A DNA stretch of 64,000 nucleotides from an uncultured Schaedlerella sp. (GCA_934435195.1 CAKSAJ010000004.1:85019-149018); one strand, 5' to 3'. Numbered from the stretch's first letter, positions 1 to 7,635 are shown. The notes: generated from the sequence alone by a model not told the origin. A program made the numbers and translations.

Positions 1-1208
1 CCCGGCTCGTCCGAAACAGTTCCTGAGACAGAATAGGACAGATTATAGACAAACAGATGTCCTAATGCAGATTCTGTCGGATTCCATACCCATTGACCAA
101 CTGAATTCTTCGTAGCTCCATCTGAAAAAATGATGTTAAGCTGCTCCACATTTACCCTATCTTCCGAAGCCACGGTAGCTGTTTCTCCTGCTACTGTACT
201 GGAAGGACTTTTCTGAAGTTTTGGTACCTCTATTCTCTCCTCTTTTTTCTCCTCTTCCTGTTTCTCTGTTGTCTGCACAAACAGGAATGGACTCATGCTC
301 TCTGTTTTAAATTCGATATATGCAGGAGCATCCTCTGTCTTATCATATAACTGGTAGTTTAGTTTCTCCCACTCATTTCCTTCTTCTGTTTTTTTCTGAT
401 GATAAAGAAGTAACTTTTCCTCCTGATCCAGTGCTTTCAACTGCTGATAAAGTTCTTCCTCACCTGTTGTTACGGTTACTGTTACTTGTTCTTTCTTTTC
501 CTGTTCTTCTCCGGCTTCATTTACAAAGCCGATCTCCATTGGAAGGTTCACTTCCAAAAGTTCTTGTTTGTCTTTCTCAAGATAGAGGTTTAAGGACTTC
601 TTTAGATTGTCAAGACCTTCTCCCTCTAAGACATTGATTTTTCCAACAGCATTTTCCGAAAAATCTGTCTGCGCTGTCAGTGTTACAGACAGATTTGGAC
701 TGATTTTTTGCTGTGCATCTAGCTTTTGTTTCTCTTCTTGTTCTTTTCGCTGTTCTGTATTGTCTGCCTTAAGAACATTGGCCGGCTGTACCTGTTCCTG
801 TATTTGCTGGTCAATCGGATTTTCCTGCGAGTTTTGTGTTACAGGATCTTGGATGGTTGAAGGCTCTTGAACTGTTGAAGGCTCTTGAACCTTTGAAGGC
901 TCTTGAACTGTTGAAGGCTCTTGGACTGTTGAAGGCTCTTGGACTGTTGAAGGCTCTTGTGAATCTTGTTCTGTTTGAGCTTCTTGTACGATGTTAGCCT
1001 CTGGGTCTTCCTGCAAATTATCACTTTCAACCGCTTCTTCCTCTACTACTGCATTGGACTCTGCAGAATCATTTTCTTCAGCCTGAACTTGATAGATATA
1101 ATCAAACTGAGGAAGGATAGAGCTGTTCATTAGAGCTATAATTAGACCAATACTTAATATTCTTCGAAACCATTTTTTCTTATCTGACAGATTCTGATTG
1201 TTATTCAT
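1..1208 (-). CDS. Large secreted surface protein, likely pilus tip/adhesin (partial, 3' end outside window)
   Basis: An open frame of about 402 codons runs from an ATG at 1208 to the window edge without a stop, so the C-terminal part is missing. The first residues form a signal peptide: a basic stretch (DKKKWFRR), a hydrophobic core and a likely cleavage near VQA-EE. A Glu/Gln-rich linker follows with six copies of the hexapeptide QEPSTV (about residues 84-120), then Glu/Lys-rich sequence with beta-type segments. The start overlaps the end of the minor pilin gene by 8 bases, so it is the last visible gene of the pilus operon and is probably translationally coupled. Position and size suggest the tip adhesin of an FctA-type pilus; this is inference, as I recognise no named domain in the visible part and the sorting signal would lie outside the window. 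Confidence 0.75.
   Translation of the reverse strand, partial: MNNNQNLSDKKKWFRRILSIGLIIALMNSSILPQFDYIYQVQAEENDSAESNAVVEEEAVESDNLQEDPEANIVQEAQTEQDSQEPSTVQEPSTVQEPSTVQEPSKVQEPSTVQEPSTIQDPVTQNSQENPIDQQIQEQVQPANVLKADNTEQRKEQEEKQKLDAQQKISPNLSVTLTAQTDFSENAVGKINVLEGEGLDNLKKSLNLYLEKDKQELLEVNLPMEIGFVNEAGEEQEKKEQVTVTVTTGEEELYQQLKALDQEEKLLLYHQKKTEEGNEWEKLNYQLYDKTEDAPAYIEFKTESMSPFLFVQTTEKQEEEKKEERIEVPKLQKSPSSTVAGETATVASEDRVNVEQLNIIFSDGATKNSVGQWVWNPTESALGHLFVYNLSYSVSGTVSDEP
850..957 (-). repeat. Six tandem 18-bp repeats coding for QEPSTV units
   Basis: The unit TGAAGGCTCTTG recurs (plus strand) at 858, 876, 894, 912, 930 and 948, a strict 18-bp period. The repeats lie in frame in the surface protein gene and encode QEPS(T/K)(V/I). 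Copies differ by only a few bases, which suggests recent expansion. Because the unit is a multiple of three, copy-number change would alter linker length without breaking the frame. Confidence 0.9.
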
Positions 1209-1854
1209 GCTCTTTTTCCTCCCTTCTCATTCTATGTTTCTGCAAAATTGCAGTGATTAAAATCATACCTGAAATTACCAGAAAGACACTCCATAATAGC
1301 AGATTTATCATATCTCCTGTTTTTACTTTGTGTTTGGCATCGGATTTTTCTTCCGGTGTATTTGGATTACCAAGAGATGCTTTTTCTATTTCCCTTGTAT
1401 TTTTAAATGCAAGTTCCTCTTTCTTCACATCCTCACCCTTCAGATAAAGGATTGGCTGGGCAAATAATTTGCCCTCCTCATTTTCTGTTACACAGACATC
1501 CACTTGATATTCTGTGGCATCATAAGTCGTCTTTTTATCTGCCCCAGCCATCTGTCGAACCGTGTAGTAATAATTTCCAGGATAATTATAACTAATCTGG
1601 AAATAACCTTTTTCTCCACTTTTTAGTTTCAGCTCCGCCGTCGTAATCGTTTCATACTCGGACGGAGCACCTTTTATCTGATATTGGAACGTTTCTTCCG
1701 AATCAACTTTTTCACAGGAAACCGGAATGCTGACTGTTACTGACTTTTCAGCAGTTTCAGCCGCCTCCACACTTAAGGAATTACATACCGCAGCACTTAG
1801 TAGTGTCATGACCAGTATTGTAATCGCTATGACATTCTTTTTCTTATCATGCAT
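1201..1854 (-). CDS. Minor pilin, FctA/Spy0128-like isopeptide domain protein
   Basis: A 217-residue secreted protein: a signal peptide (MHDKKK start, hydrophobic core, cleavage near VEA-AE), one beta-rich domain of the streptococcal pilin isopeptide-linkage type (ending FKNTRE), a short linker, then VKTGD, a hydrophobic segment and a basic tail (HRMRREEK). VKTGD sits where a sortase motif would be but is not a canonical LPXTG. The ATG at 1854 is chosen because AAAGGAG precedes it at good spacing; an in-frame ATG at 1896 would add 14 residues. The E-box segment reads TVRQ where related domains usually have Glu, so its intramolecular isopeptide bond may be absent. It lies between the major pilin and the large surface protein, as expected of an accessory or base pilin. 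Confidence 0.75.
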   Translation of the reverse strand: MHDKKKNVIAITILVMTLLSAAVCNSLSVEAAETAEKSVTVSIPVSCEKVDSEETFQYQIKGAPSEYETITTAELKLKSGEKGYFQISYNYPGNYYYTVRQMAGADKKTTYDATEYQVDVCVTENEEGKLFAQPILYLKGEDVKKEELAFKNTREIEKASLGNPNTPEEKSDAKHKVKTGDMINLLLWSVFLVISGMILITAILQKHRMRREEKEHE

Positions 1855-1920
1855 TCGTACATAACTCCTTTCTCGTATAGGATTTCTTTTTTGCATCCCA
1901 TTCGTCCCTTCTTTATTAGA

Positions 1921-3192
1921 TTACTCTTCGTCATCCTCTTTCTTTCTCATCTTGATTGTTACCATTCCGACTGCACCGAGTAATGTTACAGCTGCGAATG
2001 GAGCTACTGCCATGATGACACCTGTTGGGATGACACCATCACGTGTATTTAAGAAACCTGTTGTCAGGTCAGTAGAAACGATTGTTCCATCAACTGGTGC
2101 GGCTTCTGTATCTGCCTTTGTTGTTACAACTGGAGTTGCTTTTGTATTTTCTGTTGACTTATAATCTTCTGTATTCTCTGTTACAGCATAGGTTGTATCT
2201 TTTGCAATACCCTGAACAGTAACCTGCTGTCCATGCTGCAGATAGAATTTCTGTGTTGCTTTACCAGTATCGTCTGTTGTGATAGATGTAGCGTTTGTTT
2301 TTCCAGCGTTTGCTGTGATTGTAGCTGCATTTGCCTTAGACGTAGCGTCTGCATCATCAATAACAACATCATATTTTGTATTTGGCTGTGCTTTGTCAAT
2401 ATTTAAAGTAATTTCAAAATACTTATCACGGGAAGCCTGGTTACCTGTAACCTGTTTTCTAAGTGTCAGGTCAGATGTATCATAACTGTTTGTAAAGCCT
2501 TGCGATTTTGTTGCTACATAAGTTCCAGTTGAACCAAAACTCTCACCTAATGCTACGTCTGGCCCATCATTTTCATTAGAATGAAGTACATATCCAGCGA
2601 TTGTCAGTTTCTTTGTAAATACTCCATCCACATTTGCGGAAGCATCATTTACATATACATCAAGAACTCGAGTCAAATCAGCATCGTTTGTAATAGCCTG
2701 ATTTGTACCGGACTCTGTGATGATATAACGATAAACACCTGGTTCTGTAAATTGAACAGCTGATAAATCAAGTGTAGCTGTCTTCATGGCATATTTCTTG
2801 CCTGCCGCAAGACCTTTAACGTAAGTATCTTTTGTTGTGTCATGTGTGTCGGAACCATCGCCCTGTTTAAATACGATAGTGTTCGCTGCTGCAGCTGCTT
2901 CACCAACTCCTGCCATTGTAATCTTGTCTGAATCAACACCAGCGAGAACCTGAAATTTCTTTCCGGCAACATCATAAGCTTTTGCTGTACCTGCTGTTAC
3001 TGCATATGTAAATGTTGCATTCGGTACGTTTGCCTGGCTGTCCATTACAAGGAATTTATCAAATGTAGTAGTTTTTGTTCCTTCAATTGTTGTGCCATAA
3101 TTTGTCCCTGCCGCAAATACTGTTGTTCCATTCAACAGCATTGCCATAGTTAACATCGTTGCCCCTGTTTTTGCGATTGTCTTTTTCTTCAT
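1921..3192 (-). CDS. Major (backbone) pilin, FctA family, sortase-anchored
   Basis: This 423-residue protein starts at an ATG at 3192 with AAAGGAG just upstream; a longer frame to 3306 has no ribosome site. It has a signal peptide (MKKKTIAKTG, cleavage near VFA-AG) and two tandem pilin domains. The first carries TFDKF and the E-box ITESG, the second LTLRKQVTGN and YAVTENTE. These Lys and Glu residues fit the pattern of self-forming Lys-Asn isopeptide bonds. It ends in IPTGV, a hydrophobic helix and a charged tail (KMRKKEDDEE), a sortase signal related to LPXTG. The two-domain layout and the sortase gene immediately upstream make it the likely shaft subunit. The Ala/Thr-rich composition is typical of pilins. 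Confidence 0.85.
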   Translation of the reverse strand: MKKKTIAKTGATMLTMAMLLNGTTVFAAGTNYGTTIEGTKTTTFDKFLVMDSQANVPNATFTYAVTAGTAKAYDVAGKKFQVLAGVDSDKITMAGVGEAAAAANTIVFKQGDGSDTHDTTKDTYVKGLAAGKKYAMKTATLDLSAVQFTEPGVYRYIITESGTNQAITNDADLTRVLDVYVNDASANVDGVFTKKLTIAGYVLHSNENDGPDVALGESFGSTGTYVATKSQGFTNSYDTSDLTLRKQVTGNQASRDKYFEITLNIDKAQPNTKYDVVIDDADATSKANAATITANAGKTNATSITTDDTGKATQKFYLQHGQQVTVQGIAKDTTYAVTENTEDYKSTENTKATPVVTTKADTEAAPVDGTIVSTDLTTGFLNTRDGVIPTGVIMAVAPFAAVTLLGAVGMVTIKMRKKEDDEE

Positions 3193-3250
3193 AGTGATTT
3201 TCTCCTTTTTCTTTTCTTTTTTCGTATAATTAAGCAAGTAGACGTTCTTG

Positions 3251-3997
3251 CTAATTATCATTTGTTTTTGTCTGATGTGGATTGACCAGCTCTGCAAATA
3301 CCACAACCCGGTAGACAGAATCCGGATATTTACAGGTAGACATTGCTACAATCCGGCTATCTTCTGTCAGATGTTCTTCTACTTCTTTTCTAACATGTTC
3401 GGAATTCTTTTCTATGTAATCAAGGATATCTTTCAACTCATATGTTGTCGGCGAGAAGATAAAATCATCTGTCGCTTCCGTATTCATAGCAGCAAAGATA
3501 TTCAGGTCATAGGTCGTATCCCCAACGATTAATTCTCCATCCTTATGTTTCTTGAAAAAATCCTCTTTCAAATACGAATGCAGTGAGCCAAACATATGGT
3601 TTCCCTCCATATGATGCCCATAAATTAAGGAATAGGAATCGGTAAAATCCGGTCGGTTTCTGAAATCTAAAAATATAGAACCTGATAAGGAATAATCTCC
3701 ATATGGATCTTTATTTAGATATTCTTCATTATTTATGCCCTGCATAACAGGATAATCAATATTCGTATCTTCCAGTGAAATCCATGCCACCATATTTCCA
3801 ACGATTTCTCTGTCAACATCTTCTGTTTTGTATCCTGGTTTATGTTTCAAAAGACTTGTGTCATTTGCATGCTGATAGACGAGATAACTGTCTATCAGTG
3901 CGTATAAACCAATCAGGAACAATAGAATACAGATTAGAAAAACAAATGCATCTTCTATCTCATTCAAGATGTGGATTACTTTTTTTAACTTACTCAT
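3251..3997 (-). CDS. srtB: Class B sortase (pilus polymerase/anchor)
   Basis: A 248-residue membrane transpeptidase with one N-terminal transmembrane segment (about residues 17-38) and an extracytoplasmic sortase domain. The catalytic triad is visible: His in YGHHM (residue 128/129), Cys222 in STCKYP and Arg230 in DSVYRVV. The sequence style (DYPVMQG, GSIFLD, YGHHM) is that of class B, the class that polymerises pilins in FctA-type loci. It is 17 bp from the sipA-like gene and directly upstream of the pilin genes, so its substrates are most likely the IPTGV-type signals next door. No second sortase is visible in the window. Confidence 0.92.
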   Translation of the reverse strand: MSKLKKVIHILNEIEDAFVFLICILLFLIGLYALIDSYLVYQHANDTSLLKHKPGYKTEDVDREIVGNMVAWISLEDTNIDYPVMQGINNEEYLNKDPYGDYSLSGSIFLDFRNRPDFTDSYSLIYGHHMEGNHMFGSLHSYLKEDFFKKHKDGELIVGDTTYDLNIFAAMNTEATDDFIFSPTTYELKDILDYIEKNSEHVRKEVEEHLTEDSRIVAMSTCKYPDSVYRVVVFAELVNPHQTKTNDN

Positions 3998-4014
3998 GTG
4001 ATTCTACCCCAATA

Positions 4015-4542
4015 TTAAAAGCTCCTTCGTCTCATAAGAAACAATAATTTTCCTTTGATCTGGCTCTTTTTAATTCCACCGAGTTCCCTGCTGTCTGTTG
4101 TAATCTTTCGGAAGTCATTTAACATAAAGTATTCATCTGTTTTTAGTTGTAATGGATATTTTACATTTCCCTTTTCTGCCTTATATGTTTCATATGGATT
4201 TTCTTCTGTTGGCTGATAGTCATCAACCTGATATCCGCCCTCTTGTGCGAACTCAACTTTCTGCCCTCCCGATGCAACAACACGGCCTACACGTTCCTTC
4301 CCATTCTCATCTTCGTAGAGCACAACATCATTTAGATAAATCTTATCCAGCCGATAAAAAATGCATAAATCTCCATCTCTCACATATGGAGACATGCTGT
4401 TTCCGGTCATTCGAAAAATTTTAAATACAACTGTCAGAAGAAATACGATGATTAAAACTAATACAACTGTCTTCCGTATAAACCGAAATAAAAATCTGTA
4501 CTTATTCGGTTTCTTCTCTTTGTTTTTAGTAATTTCCCACAC
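4015..4542 (-). CDS. SipA-like signal peptidase I homologue, probably a pilus-assembly factor lacking the catalytic Lys
   Basis: A 175-residue S26-family protein: a basic N-terminus, one membrane helix (about 24-41), then the signal-peptidase box GNSMSPY with Ser49. The second catalytic box, normally KRV(V/I)G, reads GRVVAS here, so the general-base Lys is Gly86. Streptococcal FCT pilus islands encode a signal peptidase-like protein (SipA) needed for pilus polymerisation that also lacks this Lys; this one keeps the Ser. The start is GTG with AGGAG 9 bases upstream. It is the first gene of the pilus operon. A catalytic role is unlikely; a scaffold or chaperone role is inferred from the family. 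Confidence 0.82.
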   Translation of the reverse strand: MWEITKNKEKKPNKYRFLFRFIRKTVVLVLIIVFLLTVVFKIFRMTGNSMSPYVRDGDLCIFYRLDKIYLNDVVLYEDENGKERVGRVVASGGQKVEFAQEGGYQVDDYQPTEENPYETYKAEKGNVKYPLQLKTDEYFMLNDFRKITTDSRELGGIKKSQIKGKLLFLMRRRSF

Positions 4543-4759
4543 TATTCTTTTCTCCTGTTCGAGTTGATTTGTCTTAATCGTACATAACTATATCAAAACG
4601 CCACTTTTCGTTTCGTCAATTTTACTACTAACTAATTATACACTTTTCATATTTTTTATATAATGCACCAAAAGGCTATATTTCCTATATGCTTTTTTAT
4701 ACAAAGTGTTCCTTACTGAAATAGTATGTTTAAATGTAATTTCCTATATAATTCAAGTC

Positions 4760-4795
4760 GAGCAGACCTCGGATTTATTTATCCAAGGTCTGCTC
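4760..4795. terminator. Hairpin between the PucR gene and the pilus operon
   Basis: GAGCAGACCT pairs perfectly with AGGTCTGCTC around a 16-base loop. It lies about 40 bases past the PucR stop codon and 218 bases before the pilus operon start codon. No clear T-run follows on the minus strand, so it may be a weak terminator, an attenuator or a protein-binding dyad. The rest of 4543-4834 is AT-rich and should hold the pilus promoter, but I cannot single out a convincing -35/-10 pair. Confidence 0.45.
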
Positions 4796-4834
4796 TATTG
4801 TATTTTCTATTATTTATGGCGTTTTATATATTTT

Positions 4835-6499
4835 TTAGATTTCCTCAATTATTCTCAGTATCATCAAGCCATTACGGATAATCAGCATTTCTGTCGCATT
4901 GTCAAAGTCCATTCCTGTTATTTCTGCAATTTTCCGCAAACGGTACATAATCGTTCTGTAATGAACAATCATTGCTTTCGATGTCTTTTTCTGGCTCTGA
5001 TTGTTATTCAGAAAACATTCTAAAGTATCGATTAACTCCCCTTTTTTCTGAGAATCGTACTTATAAAGCTTATACAATGATTCGGGTATATAGGACCATA
5101 GCTGTTCTTTATTCTCTGTTTTTGCAAGCATACGGAAGACTCCGAGCTGTGAGCAGTCCACAACTGATTTATCTTTGTTACCAATTGCTGTTCGAATCAG
5201 ATCGATGTATTCAATTGCTGTTTTGGAATCTGTAAAAGATTCATTCAGACAGGTATATCCCTTTACACATTTTCCTATACCAATCACAAAATCTACTTCT
5301 ACTTCTCTTTGAAGTAACTGGTTCTGTATGTCTTGTTGAATATTTTCCAGCTTCTTTCGAAAATCCGATTCATTTTCATTCGTATTTTCTTTATGAATAT
5401 AAATAATCTGATTTGTATTACTGTAAATGTGACCTTTGGGTAAAACACGTGCGAGTTCCTGTTGCACAAATTCTGTTGTCGCCAAATGAAGCTGTGTAAA
5501 TTTACCAACATCATTTTTTGGTATCAGGCAACAGGTAATAACACGAAATTCGTCCGTTTTCTTAAATCCTAGTATGTCTGCTACTTCTTTAAGCTCTTTA
5601 TTTGAAAGAGAACCATTTAATATCCGATACCCCAAATCTTTGTGGTATTTTTTTGCAATCTTCTCTTCTGCCACTCTCCTCATCAGTAGATATTGTAAAG
5701 TGACAATTGCATTTTCCAGACCAATAAAATCTAACTCGATTAAAGGTTTGTTCGTCTCTGTAATAACCAGATAAAATTCCAATTGCTGATAAACATTAAA
5801 TTTCTTGATATACTCTACATACTCTCTTTTTTGGCGCATATATGGATACTTTGCAACAATAATATTTGGTCTGCATTCTTCTATCTCTTTTGTTAACTCA
5901 AATTTAGTAAACGTTGCATCTGTTGAAGCAACACAATTCAAATTTTCGTCATATAATGCCAGTGAAGCCCCTACCATTCGATCAATTTGCTGCAAAATAT
6001 TCTCTATATTCTTTAATATATCTAACTCATTTAATATAATTGCACTTAAATTATCATGTGTTATTTTGAAATACGACAGCTTTGCAGTTTCTTTATCAAA
6101 TACCTGTGTTAATACATATTTAATAATTTCCCAATAGTAAAAATCTTGCGGTATTTCTATGACTGGCAGATGATATTTTTTTGAATATTGCATTAAAAGA
6201 GCAAATTGTCTCTTTTGTTGTTCTGTTTGCTGAATTCTTTTTACAATAAAACCGCTAATCTGTAGTTTTATAAATGCTTCCAAATGTTGTTGAAATTCTT
6301 GTTCACTAGTATCTTCATATGCCTTTAGACTTGTCAGAAGAAGTTCTCCTCCGGTCAGATATCTTTCCATATCTGATACTTCAATAATGCGAATTGCTTT
6401 AATTTCTCGATCAATCCCGGAATTATCGCTAATCAAATCCATCTTTGGAAATCGATTGGAGTCAAGCAATTCTTTAATTGTATAGCTCATTGTTTTCAC
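4835..6499 (-). CDS. PucR/CdaR-family transcriptional regulator
   Basis: A 554-residue regulator. The N-terminal PucR domain (about residues 5-125) contains SDMERYLTGGELLLTS, typical of purine-catabolism regulators. A central GAF-like/GGDEF-derived region follows, and the C-terminal helix-turn-helix of the PucR/CdaR type (about 495-550: SKAMIVHYRTIMYRLRKI) binds DNA. Family members activate or repress adjacent pathways; no purine, sugar-acid or other catabolic genes are near, and the next genes downstream on the same strand are the pilus operon. It starts 13 bp from one arm of the 27-bp inverted repeat pair, so an invertible segment forms its whole upstream region. Regulation of pili is inferred from position only. 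Confidence 0.85.
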   Translation of the reverse strand: MKTMSYTIKELLDSNRFPKMDLISDNSGIDREIKAIRIIEVSDMERYLTGGELLLTSLKAYEDTSEQEFQQHLEAFIKLQISGFIVKRIQQTEQQKRQFALLMQYSKKYHLPVIEIPQDFYYWEIIKYVLTQVFDKETAKLSYFKITHDNLSAIILNELDILKNIENILQQIDRMVGASLALYDENLNCVASTDATFTKFELTKEIEECRPNIIVAKYPYMRQKREYVEYIKKFNVYQQLEFYLVITETNKPLIELDFIGLENAIVTLQYLLMRRVAEEKIAKKYHKDLGYRILNGSLSNKELKEVADILGFKKTDEFRVITCCLIPKNDVGKFTQLHLATTEFVQQELARVLPKGHIYSNTNQIIYIHKENTNENESDFRKKLENIQQDIQNQLLQREVEVDFVIGIGKCVKGYTCLNESFTDSKTAIEYIDLIRTAIGNKDKSVVDCSQLGVFRMLAKTENKEQLWSYIPESLYKLYKYDSQKKGELIDTLECFLNNNQSQKKTSKAMIVHYRTIMYRLRKIAEITGMDFDNATEMLIIRNGLMILRIIEEI

Positions 6500-6511
6500 A
6501 CTCTTTCTACG

Positions 6512-6538
6512 TTTACAACATAATATCAGTTATGTTGT
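6512..6538. repeat. Left 27-bp inverted repeat (recombination site candidate)
   Basis: This 27-bp sequence is the exact reverse complement of 6724-6750. Its core is ACAACATAA, then TATCAG, then TTATGTTGT: 9-bp inverted arms around a 6-bp centre, the layout of a tyrosine-recombinase crossover site. It lies in the 5' leader of the PucR gene. A further ACAACATAA arm is present at 6544-6552. Confidence 0.9.
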
Positions 6539-6540
6539 TG

Positions 6541-6569
6541 TGGACAACATAAACTTTGTGCGTTATACT
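6541..6569 (+). promoter_or_regulatory. Promoter candidate inside the invertible segment
   Basis: TGGACA (6541-6546), a 17-bp spacer and TATACT (6564-6569) make a good sigma-A match on the plus strand, pointing away from the PucR gene in the orientation shown. On the opposite strand the overlapping TATAAC has only a poorly spaced -35 (TTCACA, 20 bp). Inversion between the 27-bp repeats would turn the better promoter toward the PucR gene. Confidence 0.5.
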
Positions 6570-6618
6570 TACAGAGGAAATAAAAATTGTGAAATATGTT
6601 TGTTTTTGATGGAATATT

Positions 6619-6655
6619 AAGGCAGCAATTGTATGTTATTGCCTTTATTTTTTTG
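6619..6655 (+). terminator. Intrinsic terminator candidate inside the invertible segment
   Basis: AAGGCA (6619-6624) pairs with TGCCTT (6640-6645), or alternatively forms a 9-bp stem with a two-base bulge, followed by TTTATTTTTTTG. It would end transcripts from the promoter at 6541-6569. On the minus strand the tract is A-rich, so it would not stop transcription coming from the recombinase gene in the orientation shown, but would after inversion. Confidence 0.5.
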
Positions 6656-6723
6656 CGATTTAGTTTAGAATGCATATTTTTTTCAAGCTTTAAATAGATA
6701 AAACAGACATAAAAGAAATAATT

Positions 6724-6750
6724 ACAACATAACTGATATTATGTTGTAAA
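6724..6750. repeat. Right 27-bp inverted repeat, overlapping the 3' end of the recombinase gene
   Basis: A perfect inverted copy of 6512-6538. The recombinase's last sense codons and stop (GGA TTT ACA ACA TAA on the minus strand) run into the first arm of the repeat. Because both repeat copies share that arm, inversion of the segment would leave the encoded protein unchanged. Confidence 0.9.
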
Positions 6751-7614
6751 TCCCAATATTTTTTGTTCTATGATTCGATTGAGTTGTTTCTGAAAAACGA
6801 ATTCTGTAGTAGCTGTGTATATTCTTGTAACATTAACACTGCTATGTCCCAACAAATCTGCCAGACCGGCAATATCTTTTGTATCCTCATAATATGTTCT
6901 TGCAAACAAATGTCTGAGATTATGTGGAAATATTTTTGAATCTGATACTCCCGCCTTTTCCTTCAGATTCTTCATTTCTCTCCAAATATTACTTCTATCT
7001 TTCAACTTACCATTTTTTGTCACGAACACCCATCCTGTACGGATTTGCTTTTGCTTACAATACGCTAACAAATTTTTTCTTAGTTGTTTTGGCAAAAATA
7101 TTCTTCGATATTTTCCTTTATTATATATTTCTATCTTTCCACTTTTTATTCTTTCGATTGTAAAGTATTTAAGTTCGCTAATTCGAATGCCGGTACATGC
7201 AATTGTTTCCATACATAATGCAAGTTGCTCTTTTCCATTTTCTTTTGCAGCACGAATTAATTTTCTGCACTCTTCCTTCGTCAATTCTTTCTGCATTTGT
7301 ATAAAGGGTTGTTTTTGGATTTTTATTCTTTTGACCTTTAGATTTGCTGCGTCTATGAATTCTAAAAATTGATTTATCGCAGCCAAAATAGAATTTACAC
7401 TGTTAATCGAATATTTATGGATAAGACTTTCTTTATATTGAAGTAATATTACTTTATTAACGGTCTTTCTTTCATCTAAATATAGGAAAAAGTTTTTTAT
7501 ATCAGCTGTGTATTTTTTGATTGTTGCTTCTGCATTTTCTCTTATATATAAATACTTCGCAAACTCAGTGATTGTTTTTTCTGATATCTTGATTGAATCT
7601 TCTCTTGTTTTCAT
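6739..7614 (-). CDS. Tyrosine site-specific recombinase (XerC/D-like), likely invertase of the adjacent switch
   Basis: A 291-residue integrase-family recombinase. The N-terminal SAM-like core-binding domain covers about residues 14-95; the catalytic domain carries Arg144 (TGIRISEL), Lys168 (GKYRR), His231 and Arg234 (PHNLRH), His257 (LLGHSS) and nucleophile Tyr266 (RIYT), so all active-site positions are filled. ATG at 7614 is preferred because GAGGAG precedes it; the frame opens upstream to 7659. It is shorter than most phage integrases and has no neighbouring excisionase or phage genes. Its 3' end lies inside one of two 27-bp inverted repeats, so local DNA inversion is its likely job. Chromosome-dimer resolution is unlikely given this setting. 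Confidence 0.88.
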   Translation of the reverse strand: MKTREDSIKISEKTITEFAKYLYIRENAEATIKKYTADIKNFFLYLDERKTVNKVILLQYKESLIHKYSINSVNSILAAINQFLEFIDAANLKVKRIKIQKQPFIQMQKELTKEECRKLIRAAKENGKEQLALCMETIACTGIRISELKYFTIERIKSGKIEIYNKGKYRRIFLPKQLRKNLLAYCKQKQIRTGWVFVTKNGKLKDRSNIWREMKNLKEKAGVSDSKIFPHNLRHLFARTYYEDTKDIAGLADLLGHSSVNVTRIYTATTEFVFQKQLNRIIEQKILGFTT

Positions 7615-7635
7615 TGTATACTCCTCATGTTCTAT

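Noticed and set aside
839..1030. 63-residue frame rich in SLQQ repeats on the minus strand
   Set aside because: It is an out-of-frame reading of the 18-bp repeats inside the surface protein gene, which runs through in another frame to the window edge.
6596..6697. Small hydrophobic ORF (about 33 codons) within the invertible segment
   Set aside because: Its ATG is 17 bases from the nearest GAGGA, and its frame runs across the terminator hairpin, so translation is doubtful.
6739..7614. Recombinase as a prophage or integrative-element integrase
   Set aside because: No excisionase, relaxase, phage or attachment-duplicated tRNA sequence is nearby; the inverted repeats next to it fit local inversion better.
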